DNA of 64,000 nucleotides from Saccharospirillaceae bacterium (GTDB lineage: Bacteria; Pseudomonadota; Gammaproteobacteria; Pseudomonadales; Oceanobacteraceae): positions 186,001-250,000 of the forward strand of contig JAKVCS010000005.1 of NCBI GenBank assembly GCA_022448365.1, written 5' to 3'. The position numbers and the translations under genes are program-made. Positions 20,861-29,120 of the stretch are shown here, in pieces. How positions within the stretch are numbered: the stretch's first letter is position 1; the number at the start of each line of letters is the position of its first letter. The notes under the pieces were generated by a model. It was not told the DNA's origin, searched no databases, and saw nothing but the letters and a program-made list of their open reading frames with translations.

Positions 20861-22063
20861 TCAAGCCTGAATAGCGGTTGATGATTGACATGGTTGATGA
20901 TACTTCGCAAAAAGCTTGTCTTTATTATCTGCATCCATATTCACTTTCGTCATATCGCCCTTGGCCCAGTCAGCGACTTTGGGATCCATTAAGCGGTACC
21001 ACAGTGGTGGAAACATTGAGAGCAGCATCATCCCTGGGTAGCCAGCCGGCATTTGTGGCGCTTCCGGGTAATCGCGCAGAAGTTGATAAGGGCGCGCCGG
21101 GTTTGCATGGTGATCGGAGTGTCGTTGCAGGTGAAGTGACACCAGGTTCGATACCATAAAGTTGCTGTTCCATGAATGATGTGGCTGACAACGCTCGTAG
21201 CGACCATTCTCCAATTTCTGACGCAGCAAACCATAATGTTCAATGTAGTTGGCCATGGTGAGTTGAAACCAGCCGTAGAAGGCCGTAACAATCAGAAAAG
21301 GAATTGCTGATAAACCCGAGGCATAGACAATAGCGGAGAAGCCGGCAAGCGTTATCAACCAGGAATGGATAATTTCATTATCGGTTGACCAAAACCCTTT
21401 CCCTTTCCGTTCTAAGCGCTCTTTCTCAAGTGTCATCGCGCGGAAAAAGGCACCTGGCAGTTCACGTAGCGCAAATTTGTATAAATTTTCACCCATGCGG
21501 GATGAGGCTGGATCCTCAGGAGTCGCGACGTGTTTGTGGTGACCCTTGTTGTGTTCAATATTGAAGTGACCATAGCCAGAGCATGCAATCACGGCTTTGG
21601 CAGCCCAAACCTGAGCACGCTGGTTAATACGGTGACCCAGCTCATGGCTCATGACTAAGCCGACTGAATGCATCGCGCCAATACTGAGAACGGCCCCCAG
21701 ATAGTGATACCAAGCTGGTGCAAGTTGAGTAACCGCATAGGTAATCGTCGCTAAGGCTAACCAATGACCGACCGTTGCGGCATACATCACCCACACGTAG
21801 AAAGGGTCGTTTTCCATTTGTGCCTGTTGGCGCTCGCTGGGGTTATTTCCATCGGGTCCAACAATGGCGTCCACAATCGGTACTGCGAGGAAATTGATGG
21901 CAGCCCCCCACCACAGCCACATGGGATTTTGTTGAGCGTAAGCCAGGTAACCAAAAAAAACACCCAGCGCTGGGACCAGTAATGTAATGGAATAGCCGTA
22001 TTTTTTGGCGGTAAACCATAAGTCACTTTTTACTTCTTGCGGTTCTGTCAGTTGTACGGTCAT
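20861..22063 (-). CDS. alkB: alkane 1-monooxygenase AlkB
   Basis: This integral-membrane di-iron hydroxylase converts n-alkanes to 1-alkanols using O2 and rubredoxin. It is 400 residues, the usual length, with several TM segments. The histidine boxes are in place: HELGH (140-144), HNKGHH (171-176) and HSDHH (315-319). The AlkB signature NYIEHYGL (272-279) and LQRHSDHHANPARPYQLL distinguish it from fatty-acid desaturases. It is the first gene of the minus-strand alkB-rubredoxin-alkS cluster. AGGACAG precedes the ATG. A repeat-rich operator candidate lies 63-95 bases upstream. Confidence 0.97.
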   Translation of the reverse strand: MTVQLTEPQEVKSDLWFTAKKYGYSITLLVPALGVFFGYLAYAQQNPMWLWWGAAINFLAVPIVDAIVGPDGNNPSERQQAQMENDPFYVWVMYAATVGHWLALATITYAVTQLAPAWYHYLGAVLSIGAMHSVGLVMSHELGHRINQRAQVWAAKAVIACSGYGHFNIEHNKGHHKHVATPEDPASSRMGENLYKFALRELPGAFFRAMTLEKERLERKGKGFWSTDNEIIHSWLITLAGFSAIVYASGLSAIPFLIVTAFYGWFQLTMANYIEHYGLLRQKLENGRYERCQPHHSWNSNFMVSNLVSLHLQRHSDHHANPARPYQLLRDYPEAPQMPAGYPGMMLLSMFPPLWYRLMDPKVADWAKGDMTKVNMDADNKDKLFAKYHQPCQSSTAIQA

Positions 22064-22125
22064 CAGGCACCTGTCCTTTATTTTTATTTACTGTGTCATT
22101 GCAGTGTAGGTAAAAAATATGGCCA

Positions 22126-22158
22126 AAAAACCTACCGAAAGTTAGGTTTTTAGGTTTT
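22126..22158 (-). promoter_or_regulatory. candidate operator upstream of alkB
   Basis: Read on the minus strand, the octamer AAAACCTA occurs twice in tandem (22158-22143), followed 8 bases on by its inverse TAGGTTTT (22134-22127). The outer parts form a 9-bp inverted repeat with loop CCGAAAGT. It lies 63-95 bases upstream of the alkB start, where an AlkS activator site would be expected. A binding role is inferred from position and repetition only. Confidence 0.5.
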
Positions 22159-22280
22159 ATTGTCATGAAGTAGGGACAGCGGTCTCTGTGACTGTATTTG
22201 CTAAACCGGCTAACACGCTTGATGCCTGTCAGAGCATCGAGAGCTGACCGTGCCGCTCGAGAGGCCAATCAGGCTGTGCT

Positions 22281-22301
22281 TGCCCATCATTATGACGGGC
22301 A
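22281..22301. promoter_or_regulatory. near-perfect 21-bp inverted repeat upstream of outer-membrane protein gene
   Basis: TGCCC-a-TCAT-t-ATGA-c-GGGCA is symmetric apart from one mismatched pair. It lies about 100 bases upstream of the start at 22399, in the divergent alkB/OMP intergenic region (22064-22398). A possible -10 (CATAAT, 22313-22318) follows. It could be a dimeric regulator site or a small hairpin. Confidence 0.35.
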
Positions 22302-22398
22302 GAACTTTCTGGCATAATTTGCGCAGCTCTGTTCTTCATGTTTGTCAGCAAGCGGTCGTCAAAATGAAGGGAATTCTTACAATCAAATAGGGAATGAT

Positions 22399-23295
22399 AT
22401 GAACCAACTATTGAGGCGAATCTCTACGACTGTTTTGGTGACCGCGTCTGGCACCGTGCTGGCAAAGGGTGTTGAAGTGGATTTGCAGATGAATGACGAT
22501 GGAAAAGTCGTCCCATACACCCAATTTGCGCATCCATGGAGTGACAACTGGTACTCCGGTATTCGTTATCGCACCATTTCTATAGAAGAAGAAAATACTT
22601 CTGAAATTCTGAGCCGCAACACCACGGCACTCGAAGAACAGTACAAGCGTCTCGATATGATTGGCTATTACTCGGAAAGCCGTTCGGGTGATTTTGACGT
22701 GTCCTTTGCTATTGAACGTATCGATATCGATCGCCGTGAAACCGGATTTGGGGAGTTAAATACCGGTTCGGCCATACAAACGGATAACCGTGTCGATGTG
22801 AACGTGACTCGTCTGATTCTGGCCGGTTCATACACGATGAAAAGCGATTTTATCGATTTGGATGCTGAGTTTAACCTGGCCCCTGTTGGCGATCTTGACG
22901 TCGATCAGGACACGTTCATCCAAACCAACGGAGAAGCGCTGGTTGCTTCTCAAACAGGTGATGGTGATCTTGGACTGTCTTACAGTGCCAAACTGTCTGG
23001 TCTGGTGAAGTCGGGTTATGGAATCGATGTTGCGCTGAATGCAGAGTATGAATTCTTACCGCTGGAGTATGACCTTGATATCGTACAGGCTGATTTGTCG
23101 GGCTTTCAGTCTGTAACGATCGATCAGGATCAGACAACCAGCCGGTTCAGCGTTCGTATTTTGTTGCCTGCGTTTAATGAAGATGGTCGTCCGGTGTTGG
23201 GCTTTAGCCGCGAAATTATTGCCACGAAAGAGGATGACAAAACGGCGACCGATGCTGTTAATTATCTGGTGGTTGGTTTCGATCAACGCTTCTGA
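22399..23295 (+). CDS. putative outer-membrane beta-barrel protein divergent from alkB
   Basis: The product is 298 residues from ATG 22399, preceded by AGGGAATGAT. The signal peptide is MNQLLRRISTTVLVTASGTV, cut near LAKG. The mature part is made of alternating amphipathic strands rich in Asp and aromatic residues (WYSGIRYRTISIEEE, DFDVSFAIERIDID, GYGIDVALNAEYEF) and ends in VVGFDQRF with a terminal Phe, as expected of a BamA substrate. It is not OmpW/AlkL by sequence, and I do not recognise a family. Its head-to-head position with alkB suggests, but does not prove, a role in hydrocarbon uptake or in the envelope response to it. A terminator follows. Confidence 0.75.
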   Translation: MNQLLRRISTTVLVTASGTVLAKGVEVDLQMNDDGKVVPYTQFAHPWSDNWYSGIRYRTISIEEENTSEILSRNTTALEEQYKRLDMIGYYSESRSGDFDVSFAIERIDIDRRETGFGELNTGSAIQTDNRVDVNVTRLILAGSYTMKSDFIDLDAEFNLAPVGDLDVDQDTFIQTNGEALVASQTGDGDLGLSYSAKLSGLVKSGYGIDVALNAEYEFLPLEYDLDIVQADLSGFQSVTIDQDQTTSRFSVRILLPAFNEDGRPVLGFSREIIATKEDDKTATDAVNYLVVGFDQRF

Positions 23296-23312
23296 TTACC
23301 CAGCTTTAATAT

Positions 23313-23342
23313 AAAAAACGCCGGCAAATGTCGGCGTTTTTT
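23313..23342. terminator. bidirectional terminator
   Basis: AAAAAACGCCG / CGGCGTTTTTT with an 8-base loop (GCAAATGT) has A and T tracts on both sides. It ends the plus-strand OMP gene and the minus-strand repeat lipoprotein gene that stops at 23369. Confidence 0.85.
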
Positions 23343-23368
23343 ATGGCGGGTGTTTTGAAGAGGGCGGT

Positions 23369-26300
23369 CTATTCCACCGTGATCTCAACGTTGTCGTTGA
23401 ATACGGTGCCATCTTGCGTTGTCATCGCTACATTAATGGTCGCAGTATGACCGGCTGGTGTATCAGCGGCAGCGGTGACAATGTAGTCGCCGCCTTCATT
23501 GCGCGACAGGTAGTTTGCATGGTTTGCATTATTGCCATCGGAATCCAGAGCCAGGTTGGGCGTCAGGTCGAAATCGGATGTTGCTCCATTGGCGACATGC
23601 ACAGTGACATGAGGGTCATTGCTACTCAAGGCAACCGAGACATTGTTAACTGCCTTATTACCTTTATTAAGTAATGCCATTTCAAAACGCACGGCTTCGC
23701 CTGAGTTAAAGACACTGTCTCCATTTCCGGAGGACTCTCCGTACCGGCTGAGTTGATCGTAAAATGGAGAAATCCCTGCCACTTCAAGGTCAACAATATC
23801 CCGTCCAATTTCAACGGTGAATACATCGGTCCAGACATTACCGTATTTATCCGTCATTCTGAGGTTAACCGTGGCTTTATGGCCAATAGGAGCATTGGGC
23901 GCAGCAAAAATATAATATTCGCCGCGACGTCGACTCAAATATTGGGAGGATCCAGATACGTTATCGTTATTGTCTTCCTTCGTTCCGGCCGCAATTGAAT
24001 TGATCGTCCGGTAGCTTGCTGAGAACCAGTTTACAGCACTGATATAAGTATCTGTTGTGGATAAATCAATCAATACATCCTGAGTGCTGGATGTTCCTGT
24101 ATTTTTAATTGCCACAGAGAAACCAGCCGTCTCACCAGCACTCAATACAGAATTATTGTTGCCGGATAAGATTGAGTTATAGGGCGTGTCGTATAAAGCA
24201 GAAATAGCTTCGAATTCGAGATTCGCTGCCGTCGCTGCCACCGTCATTTTAAAGTCATCACGCCATTGGTTGCCAAACAGGTCAGTAAACGTTGCTGTAA
24301 ATGTCGCCTCATGACCGGGTGGAGTATCTCCACTGACAGAAATTCTGAAATCAGCTGCGGATGTTTTTTGTAAAAAATCAGATTCGTTATTGTCGTTTCC
24401 CTCGGTGTCAATAACCGTTGCCGCGCCCAGTGCGAAACGACGGTCAGCATCGCTGTCATCAATCGTGATGTAGGGGTCCTGAGTGCTGATCGTCGTCAGA
24501 ACAGACTCGGTATTTACTGTGCCTGTATTGGCGATTGCCAGACTGAAACGAACCGTTTCACCTGGGTTCAAAGTACCGTCATCGTTGCCACGAGTCGTAC
24601 TGCTGTCACGATCGTAAAATGGAGAAATATCACTCACTACAATCTGTGCAGCAATTTGTTCAACGGTGATGGTGAAACTGTCTTGCCACTGGTTACCGTA
24701 GTCATCTTCCATCGTCATATTCACGGTGGCTTGGTGCCCGACTGGGGTATCTGCGGCAATTTTTGCACTGAAGTCAGCGGAGCTGGAGAGCTCTCCATAG
24801 CGACGATGGCCTTCTGTGAAGCCATCGCTATCAGAAACACCGCGTGCAGGAATATCAAACGACTGTTCCCGCACATTTGATATTGTGACGAAACTGTCGT
24901 CACTGCTAAGTGTTATATTTAACCCCTTAATACCGCTAAAGCCCTTATTGCGAACGGCCAGATCAAATCGAATATTCTCGTTTGTGTTAAAAACCTGGTC
25001 GCCGTTGCCACTGGTTTCGTTAGGATATGCCACACGATCATAAATGGCCGTAATGGCGTAAAACTCTGGCGCAGTATCTTGTAACGCCTGATCCGATTGC
25101 GGCATGGAAACCCGGTAATAATCAATATCCCCGACATGCAAAAATGCAGTAATTGCGTCGCCCGGCGGGATTATTTCAGCTTCTGTTTCGGTATCATTGG
25201 GCTCAAAAGCGGCGGTATCAGTGAAGTCTGCTAACGATTGTGTCGCGGTGTTGATCGCAATGCTGTAGGGCGTCTCATTACTGATGCTCGTGTTAGCCAT
25301 CACCAGCTGATATTCCTGCCCCGGCAAATAGGGTAAAGCAATCGTTGAACGTGATGCATTAAACGGAAGCAGTTCGTGGCCAGGTAAAATCACGTAGCCC
25401 GCAACACTGGAAAATTCTGATTGCACATTGATTTTGATATCGCGTTTATAAACGTCAATATTCATCGTATCCTGCCACTCGCGACCATTGATGTCGCGAA
25501 TTCGAGACGAAATACCGATGGTTTCTTTTGCCTGAGTTAAATAATTAAACCGAATGGTTATTGGGAAACTAATTGACCGACCCGGATCAATCGATTGTGA
25601 GCGAGTATCGATTTCACAACTTGCAATCAATTCATGCTGACAGTCAAAGAAGTAGCTGAGGCCTGTACCCCTTACGGAGCCAATATTATAAATTTTGACG
25701 TTACCGCGTAATTCTTCGAGGTTTCCATACGCTCTGGGCAAATTCAGTTCTGACTTGAAATTGTAGCCATCGGCATCCGCAATATGCAGTACACCCGCAT
25801 CGGTGCCCAGGCCGCTGACATCAACCGATCCATCAAAGGTTTCGTTATCTTTAGAGATGGATACATCGTATTCGCCCGTTGGAATATCAGCATCAAACTG
25901 ACCATCATCATCGGTTGTCGTTTCTACTGTGACGTCAGGGTTATTGACGTTTTGCAAAATAACATCAATACCACCGATCCCTGAAAGTCCCTGAGTTCGA
26001 TAGCCGTTACGGGTAGCAAATGTTGATAGCGGTTGAGAGTTGCTGGATACCTGACTGACTAAACCTGTTAGCCGACTGGCGCTGTTCCCTGACCGCAATG
26101 CAAACCGGTCAATGTTATCGCCTTTGTCGATTTTGATCAGGCCATCACCCACTTCAAGAACTTCGAAGTCATTGTAACGATTGAGGTAAAACTCCCGGCT
26201 GCTGTCGATATATACCCATTCACCAATAAGATCATTCGCTGCTTCGAACTGTCCCTCTGGCGGAGTATCGTTGCGCTTTTCATTCGTTGAGTCTGAGTCT

Positions 26301-26377
26301 TCACCACCGCCGCAAGCGGTTAGCACAAGCGCTAGAATTGTAAGGCTGGCTGCCAGCTTGTGAGATAAGATATTCAT
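23369..26377 (-). CDS. large repeat-containing lipoprotein (CARDB-like repeats)
   Basis: The product is 1002 residues with lipoprotein signal LALVLTACGGG (Cys22). Residues about 134-200 resemble a carboxypeptidase-regulatory beta domain (ETTTDDDGQFDADIPTGEYD). Residues 391-423 (FEPNDTETEAE...DIDYYRV) resemble a pre-peptidase C-terminal domain. Four tandem repeats of about 135 residues follow (about 440-573, 580-713, 722-857, 866-1002). Each begins I(S/T)xxYD, has a GNxD/ND-rich turn, GExVRF and a xNxG motif, then DTPxGHxAT and YGNxWxDxF. These look like CARDB/Ig-type adhesion domains with possible Ca2+-binding loops. It is likely a surface-exposed adhesin or matrix protein. No enzyme motif is seen. 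Confidence 0.75.
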   Translation of the reverse strand: MNILSHKLAASLTILALVLTACGGGEDSDSTNEKRNDTPPEGQFEAANDLIGEWVYIDSSREFYLNRYNDFEVLEVGDGLIKIDKGDNIDRFALRSGNSASRLTGLVSQVSSNSQPLSTFATRNGYRTQGLSGIGGIDVILQNVNNPDVTVETTTDDDGQFDADIPTGEYDVSISKDNETFDGSVDVSGLGTDAGVLHIADADGYNFKSELNLPRAYGNLEELRGNVKIYNIGSVRGTGLSYFFDCQHELIASCEIDTRSQSIDPGRSISFPITIRFNYLTQAKETIGISSRIRDINGREWQDTMNIDVYKRDIKINVQSEFSSVAGYVILPGHELLPFNASRSTIALPYLPGQEYQLVMANTSISNETPYSIAINTATQSLADFTDTAAFEPNDTETEAEIIPPGDAITAFLHVGDIDYYRVSMPQSDQALQDTAPEFYAITAIYDRVAYPNETSGNGDQVFNTNENIRFDLAVRNKGFSGIKGLNITLSSDDSFVTISNVREQSFDIPARGVSDSDGFTEGHRRYGELSSSADFSAKIAADTPVGHQATVNMTMEDDYGNQWQDSFTITVEQIAAQIVVSDISPFYDRDSSTTRGNDDGTLNPGETVRFSLAIANTGTVNTESVLTTISTQDPYITIDDSDADRRFALGAATVIDTEGNDNNESDFLQKTSAADFRISVSGDTPPGHEATFTATFTDLFGNQWRDDFKMTVAATAANLEFEAISALYDTPYNSILSGNNNSVLSAGETAGFSVAIKNTGTSSTQDVLIDLSTTDTYISAVNWFSASYRTINSIAAGTKEDNNDNVSGSSQYLSRRRGEYYIFAAPNAPIGHKATVNLRMTDKYGNVWTDVFTVEIGRDIVDLEVAGISPFYDQLSRYGESSGNGDSVFNSGEAVRFEMALLNKGNKAVNNVSVALSSNDPHVTVHVANGATSDFDLTPNLALDSDGNNANHANYLSRNEGGDYIVTAAADTPAGHTATINVAMTTQDGTVFNDNVEITVE

Positions 26378-26727
26378 AGCGATCCTTGCAAATAATGACT
26401 TGAAGCGACGATGTTATCACACGGAAAAGAGCCAATCACAACATGTAACAGAACGCTAATTTTAATCTTGATAAGTTCTGAGTGATAAGCAATCGCAGCA
26501 AAGAAGTGACAATAATGCCATCCATTTATGCGCCATCAATACTTCAGATTGCCCGGTACCGGAGTGGATTCGGAAGTGCTTCCGGCAAGGTGACTGAACT
26601 AAAGCGAGCTTTATTACTAAATTGTTACAAAAATAGTGGGATATTAGGTAACAAATACCCACTATTTCAGACCGCTCACGGCGGCTGACTGGTTATACTC
26701 CATATATACCCGCTTTCAGGGAAATTC
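26378..26727. other. intergenic region with several palindromes
   Basis: No convincing gene is seen. Notable sequences are CCGGTACCGG near 26555, GGAAGTGCTTCC near 26573 and a long inverted repeat at 26631-26667. The divergent promoters of the repeat lipoprotein and the GGDEF gene should lie here. Confidence 0.4.
26631..26667. repeat. 37-bp inverted repeat upstream of GGDEF gene
   Basis: AAATAGTGGG (26631-26640) pairs with CCCACTATTT (26658-26667), with four more inner pairs TATT/AATA and an 8-base loop. It lies about 60 bases before the probable translation start. It could be a terminator-like hairpin, an operator or an mRNA leader structure. Confidence 0.5.
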
Positions 26728-26787
26728 ATCATCGTTAGTTTTCTGTTTGTTTTTGGTCTGTTTGGGCTGTTACTCAGTCTGGGTCCG

Positions 26788-27528
26788 TTGACCGATATAT
26801 GCCGTCACCGCACCGGACAGCAGATGGGCTGGCGCGTGCTGTTTTTTATGGTATTGGGTTTTATCGGTGGCTACCTGTATGTCCTCTATTACATGCTGAC
26901 GGAAAAGGTATTACCCGGCATCGGCCTGATCATTGCGGGGGTGTTTGCTGGTGGTGGTTGGTTTGTGTTTATGGTGACGCGCATGAGTCTGGCGAGCCTC
27001 AACAAAATTCAGATCATTGCTGAGAAGTACGCTGAACAGTCGCTGCACGATTCGTTGACGGGCTTGCCTAATCGCAAAAGTCTGTTTATCACGCTCGATA
27101 ACACCATCGCAGCAGCCGGTCGTCACGCTGATCCTTTTGCTGTCATGGTGATGGATCTGAATAACTTCAAAGACATTAACGATACGCTCGGGCATGCGGC
27201 CGGCGATGATGCACTGACCACAATTACGCCAAGATTACAGCAACAATTACGAACATCAGATACTTTGTGCCGCATGGGCGGTGATGAATTTGCCGTCATT
27301 CTGCCAAAAACGGAGGCGGAGAAAGCGGTTTTGGTGGCGAAAAAGCTACTCGAGGCCTGTCAGCAACCCATGATGTTGAAGCATCAGGAGGTTACCCTTG
27401 GGGTCAGTATCGGGATCGCTGTTTGGCCAAGTCACGGCCGCGATGGCCCGGAGCTACTGCAGCAAGCTGACATTGCCATGTACCGTGCCAAGAAACAGGG
27501 CCTTGGTTATGCAGAGGCGCTGATTTAG
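26788..27528 (+). CDS. membrane-bound diguanylate cyclase (GGDEF domain)
   Basis: The product is 246 residues from TTG 26788. Two TM segments (VLFFMVLGFIGGYLYVLYYM and LIIAGVFAGGGWFVFMV) precede a complete GGDEF domain: DSLTGLPNRKSL, DLNNFKDINDTLGH, the active site RMGGDEFAVIL, and an RxxD inhibitory site (RTSD) five residues before it. It should make c-di-GMP with product inhibition. The frame is open back to a TGA at 26686 and encodes another hydrophobic segment (VSFLFVFGLFGLLLSLGPL). That segment has no ATG/GTG/TTG, but AGGGA (26718-26722) sits before two ATC codons (26728, 26731). The true start may be a rare ATC, or a mutated ATG. Confidence 0.9.
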   Translation: MTDICRHRTGQQMGWRVLFFMVLGFIGGYLYVLYYMLTEKVLPGIGLIIAGVFAGGGWFVFMVTRMSLASLNKIQIIAEKYAEQSLHDSLTGLPNRKSLFITLDNTIAAAGRHADPFAVMVMDLNNFKDINDTLGHAAGDDALTTITPRLQQQLRTSDTLCRMGGDEFAVILPKTEAEKAVLVAKKLLEACQQPMMLKHQEVTLGVSIGIAVWPSHGRDGPELLQQADIAMYRAKKQGLGYAEALI

Positions 27529-27550
27529 GAACCTTACGACTAAACCATCC

Positions 27551-27578
27551 ACAGCCTGTTCGCGGCTGTCGTTTTTTT
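27551..27578 (+). terminator. terminator after GGDEF gene
   Basis: ACAGCC / GGCTGT with loop TGTTCGC is followed by CGTTTTTTT. It begins 23 bases past the stop of the GGDEF gene. Confidence 0.75.
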
Positions 27579-27713
27579 CCTGCGTCCACCGTAGCTGACC
27601 CGATCTGAATCATTCCTTTTCTTGCGGTTTATGGTACTTTGCGCGCCGTCTTGTCTGAATGGTCAGCATCGTGTCGCAGACCATACAGACGCCCTGTTTC
27701 CCGGAGTAAAAAT

Positions 27714-29033
27714 ATGAATGCAGTAATTATTGCTGTGCTACTGATGCTGGCTTTAAGCCTGGCGCGGATGCACGTGATGCTGTCGATGATTGTTGCCGCA
27801 TTTGTTGGCGGCTTAATTGGTGGTCTGGATACCTCAGCCACATTGGAAGCATTTAACAAAGGTATCGGTGGTGGTGCAGGTATCGCCCTGAGCTATGCGC
27901 TGTTGGGTGGTTTCGCCGTCGCAATTTCGTTGTCAGGCTTGCCCAATCTGCTGGCAGATAAAATCCTGACCAAAATCGGTAAGAGTGATGAAGCTGCGAG
28001 TGAGTGGCTGGGTCATGGCTTGCTATTTATGCTGATGCTGGTGGCGATTTCGTCGCAGAATCTGATTCCGATTCATATCGCGTTCATTCCGATTCTGATT
28101 CCTCCGCTTTTGTTAGTAATGACTCGCTTACAGCTTGATCGCCGTCTGGTCGCTTGTGTGCTGACCTTTGGTTTAGTGACGCCCTATATGTTTCTGCCAG
28201 TAGGCTTCGGTAGCATCTACCTCAACGACATTTTACTGGGCAAAGTGGCCGCTGCGGGTCTGGATGTTGAAGGTATTTCCGTTGTAAAAGCGATGGCGAT
28301 TCCAGCATTGGGCATGGTGTCCGGGTTGTTGATTGCAGCGTTTTTCAGCTACCGTGGCAAGCGTGTTTATGACATCAGCAAGGTCGAAAAAACCGAGCAT
28401 ACCGAGCAGGGCTATAGCGCCAAATCGTTGTGGGTTGCGGCTGCAGCAATAGTGCTGGCATTTGCGCTGCAGCTCTACACCGGATCGATGGTTCTGGGCG
28501 CAATGGCAGGCTTCTTATTATTCTCCGCAACCGGTGTGATTCGTTGGAATGAATCTGATGGCGTGTTGGTTGACGGCATGAAAATGATGGCATCGATTGG
28601 CTTTATTATGATCGCTGCGTCGGGTTTCTCTGAAGTCCTGAAAACCACCGGTCATATCGACTTGCTGGTGAACGGTGCGTCTGACTGGCTGGCCGGCAAC
28701 CAAGCGTTGGCGGCGATGATGTTGTTGGTGGTCGGCTTGCTGTTAACCATGGGGATCGGCTCATCGTTCTCAACCATTCCGATTATTGCTGCGATCTATG
28801 TACCGTTGTGTTTACAGATGGGCTTCAGCCCGCTGGCGATAGTAGCACTGGTTGGGACCGCTGGTGCACTGGGTGATGCGGGTTCGCCAGCATCGGATTC
28901 CACGCTGGGCCCAACCGCGGGTCTGAATGCCGACGGTCAGCATAATCACATGCGTGATACTGTGATTCCAACCTTCCTGCACTTTAACCTGCCGTTGCTT
29001 GCTGCCGGTTGGGTAGCAGCGATGGTGTTGTAA
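27714..29033 (+). CDS. Na+/H+ antiporter family protein (YuiF/NhaC-like permease)
   Basis: The start at ATG 27714 follows CCGGAG and gives 439 residues, mostly hydrophobic, with about 11 TM segments. The N-terminus (MNAVIIAVLLMLALSLARMH) and the Gly-rich GGLIGGLDTSATLEAFNKG, then SYALLGGFAVAISLSGLP, match the Na_H_antiport_N region. The C-terminal half has MGIGSSFSTIPIIAAIYVP and GDAGSPASDSTLGPTAGLNA, blocks of the Na+/H+ antiporter/amino-acid permease superfamily. The substrate could be a cation or an amino acid such as histidine, and the sequence does not decide. It is monocistronic, between two hairpins. Confidence 0.8.
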   Translation: MNAVIIAVLLMLALSLARMHVMLSMIVAAFVGGLIGGLDTSATLEAFNKGIGGGAGIALSYALLGGFAVAISLSGLPNLLADKILTKIGKSDEAASEWLGHGLLFMLMLVAISSQNLIPIHIAFIPILIPPLLLVMTRLQLDRRLVACVLTFGLVTPYMFLPVGFGSIYLNDILLGKVAAAGLDVEGISVVKAMAIPALGMVSGLLIAAFFSYRGKRVYDISKVEKTEHTEQGYSAKSLWVAAAAIVLAFALQLYTGSMVLGAMAGFLLFSATGVIRWNESDGVLVDGMKMMASIGFIMIAASGFSEVLKTTGHIDLLVNGASDWLAGNQALAAMMLLVVGLLLTMGIGSSFSTIPIIAAIYVPLCLQMGFSPLAIVALVGTAGALGDAGSPASDSTLGPTAGLNADGQHNHMRDTVIPTFLHFNLPLLAAGWVAAMVL

Positions 29034-29081
29034 CCGGCTATTGAATCGGACGAAATTGCAACAGAATAACCTTAACGTGTC

Positions 29082-29114
29082 CGGTGCTGCGCCGTATTAG
29101 CTGGCGCAACACCG
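29082..29114. terminator. hairpin between convergent antiporter and membrane-protein genes
   Basis: CGGTGCTGCGCC pairs with GGCGCAACACCG with one mismatch and a 9-base loop. It lies 48 bases past the antiporter stop and 6 bases past the stop of the convergent gene. T-runs are short, so termination is likely but not certain. Confidence 0.55.
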
Positions 29115-29120
29115 ATTTAA

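Noticed and set aside
20664-20891. 75-codon minus-strand frame over the rubredoxin region
   Set aside because: It is out of frame with the CxxC...CxxC rubredoxin and gives a meaningless translation; the shorter GTG-started frame is the gene.
26482-26688. 68-codon plus-strand frame before the GGDEF gene
   Set aside because: Weak start context, palindromic DNA content and no protein-like pattern; more likely regulatory sequence.
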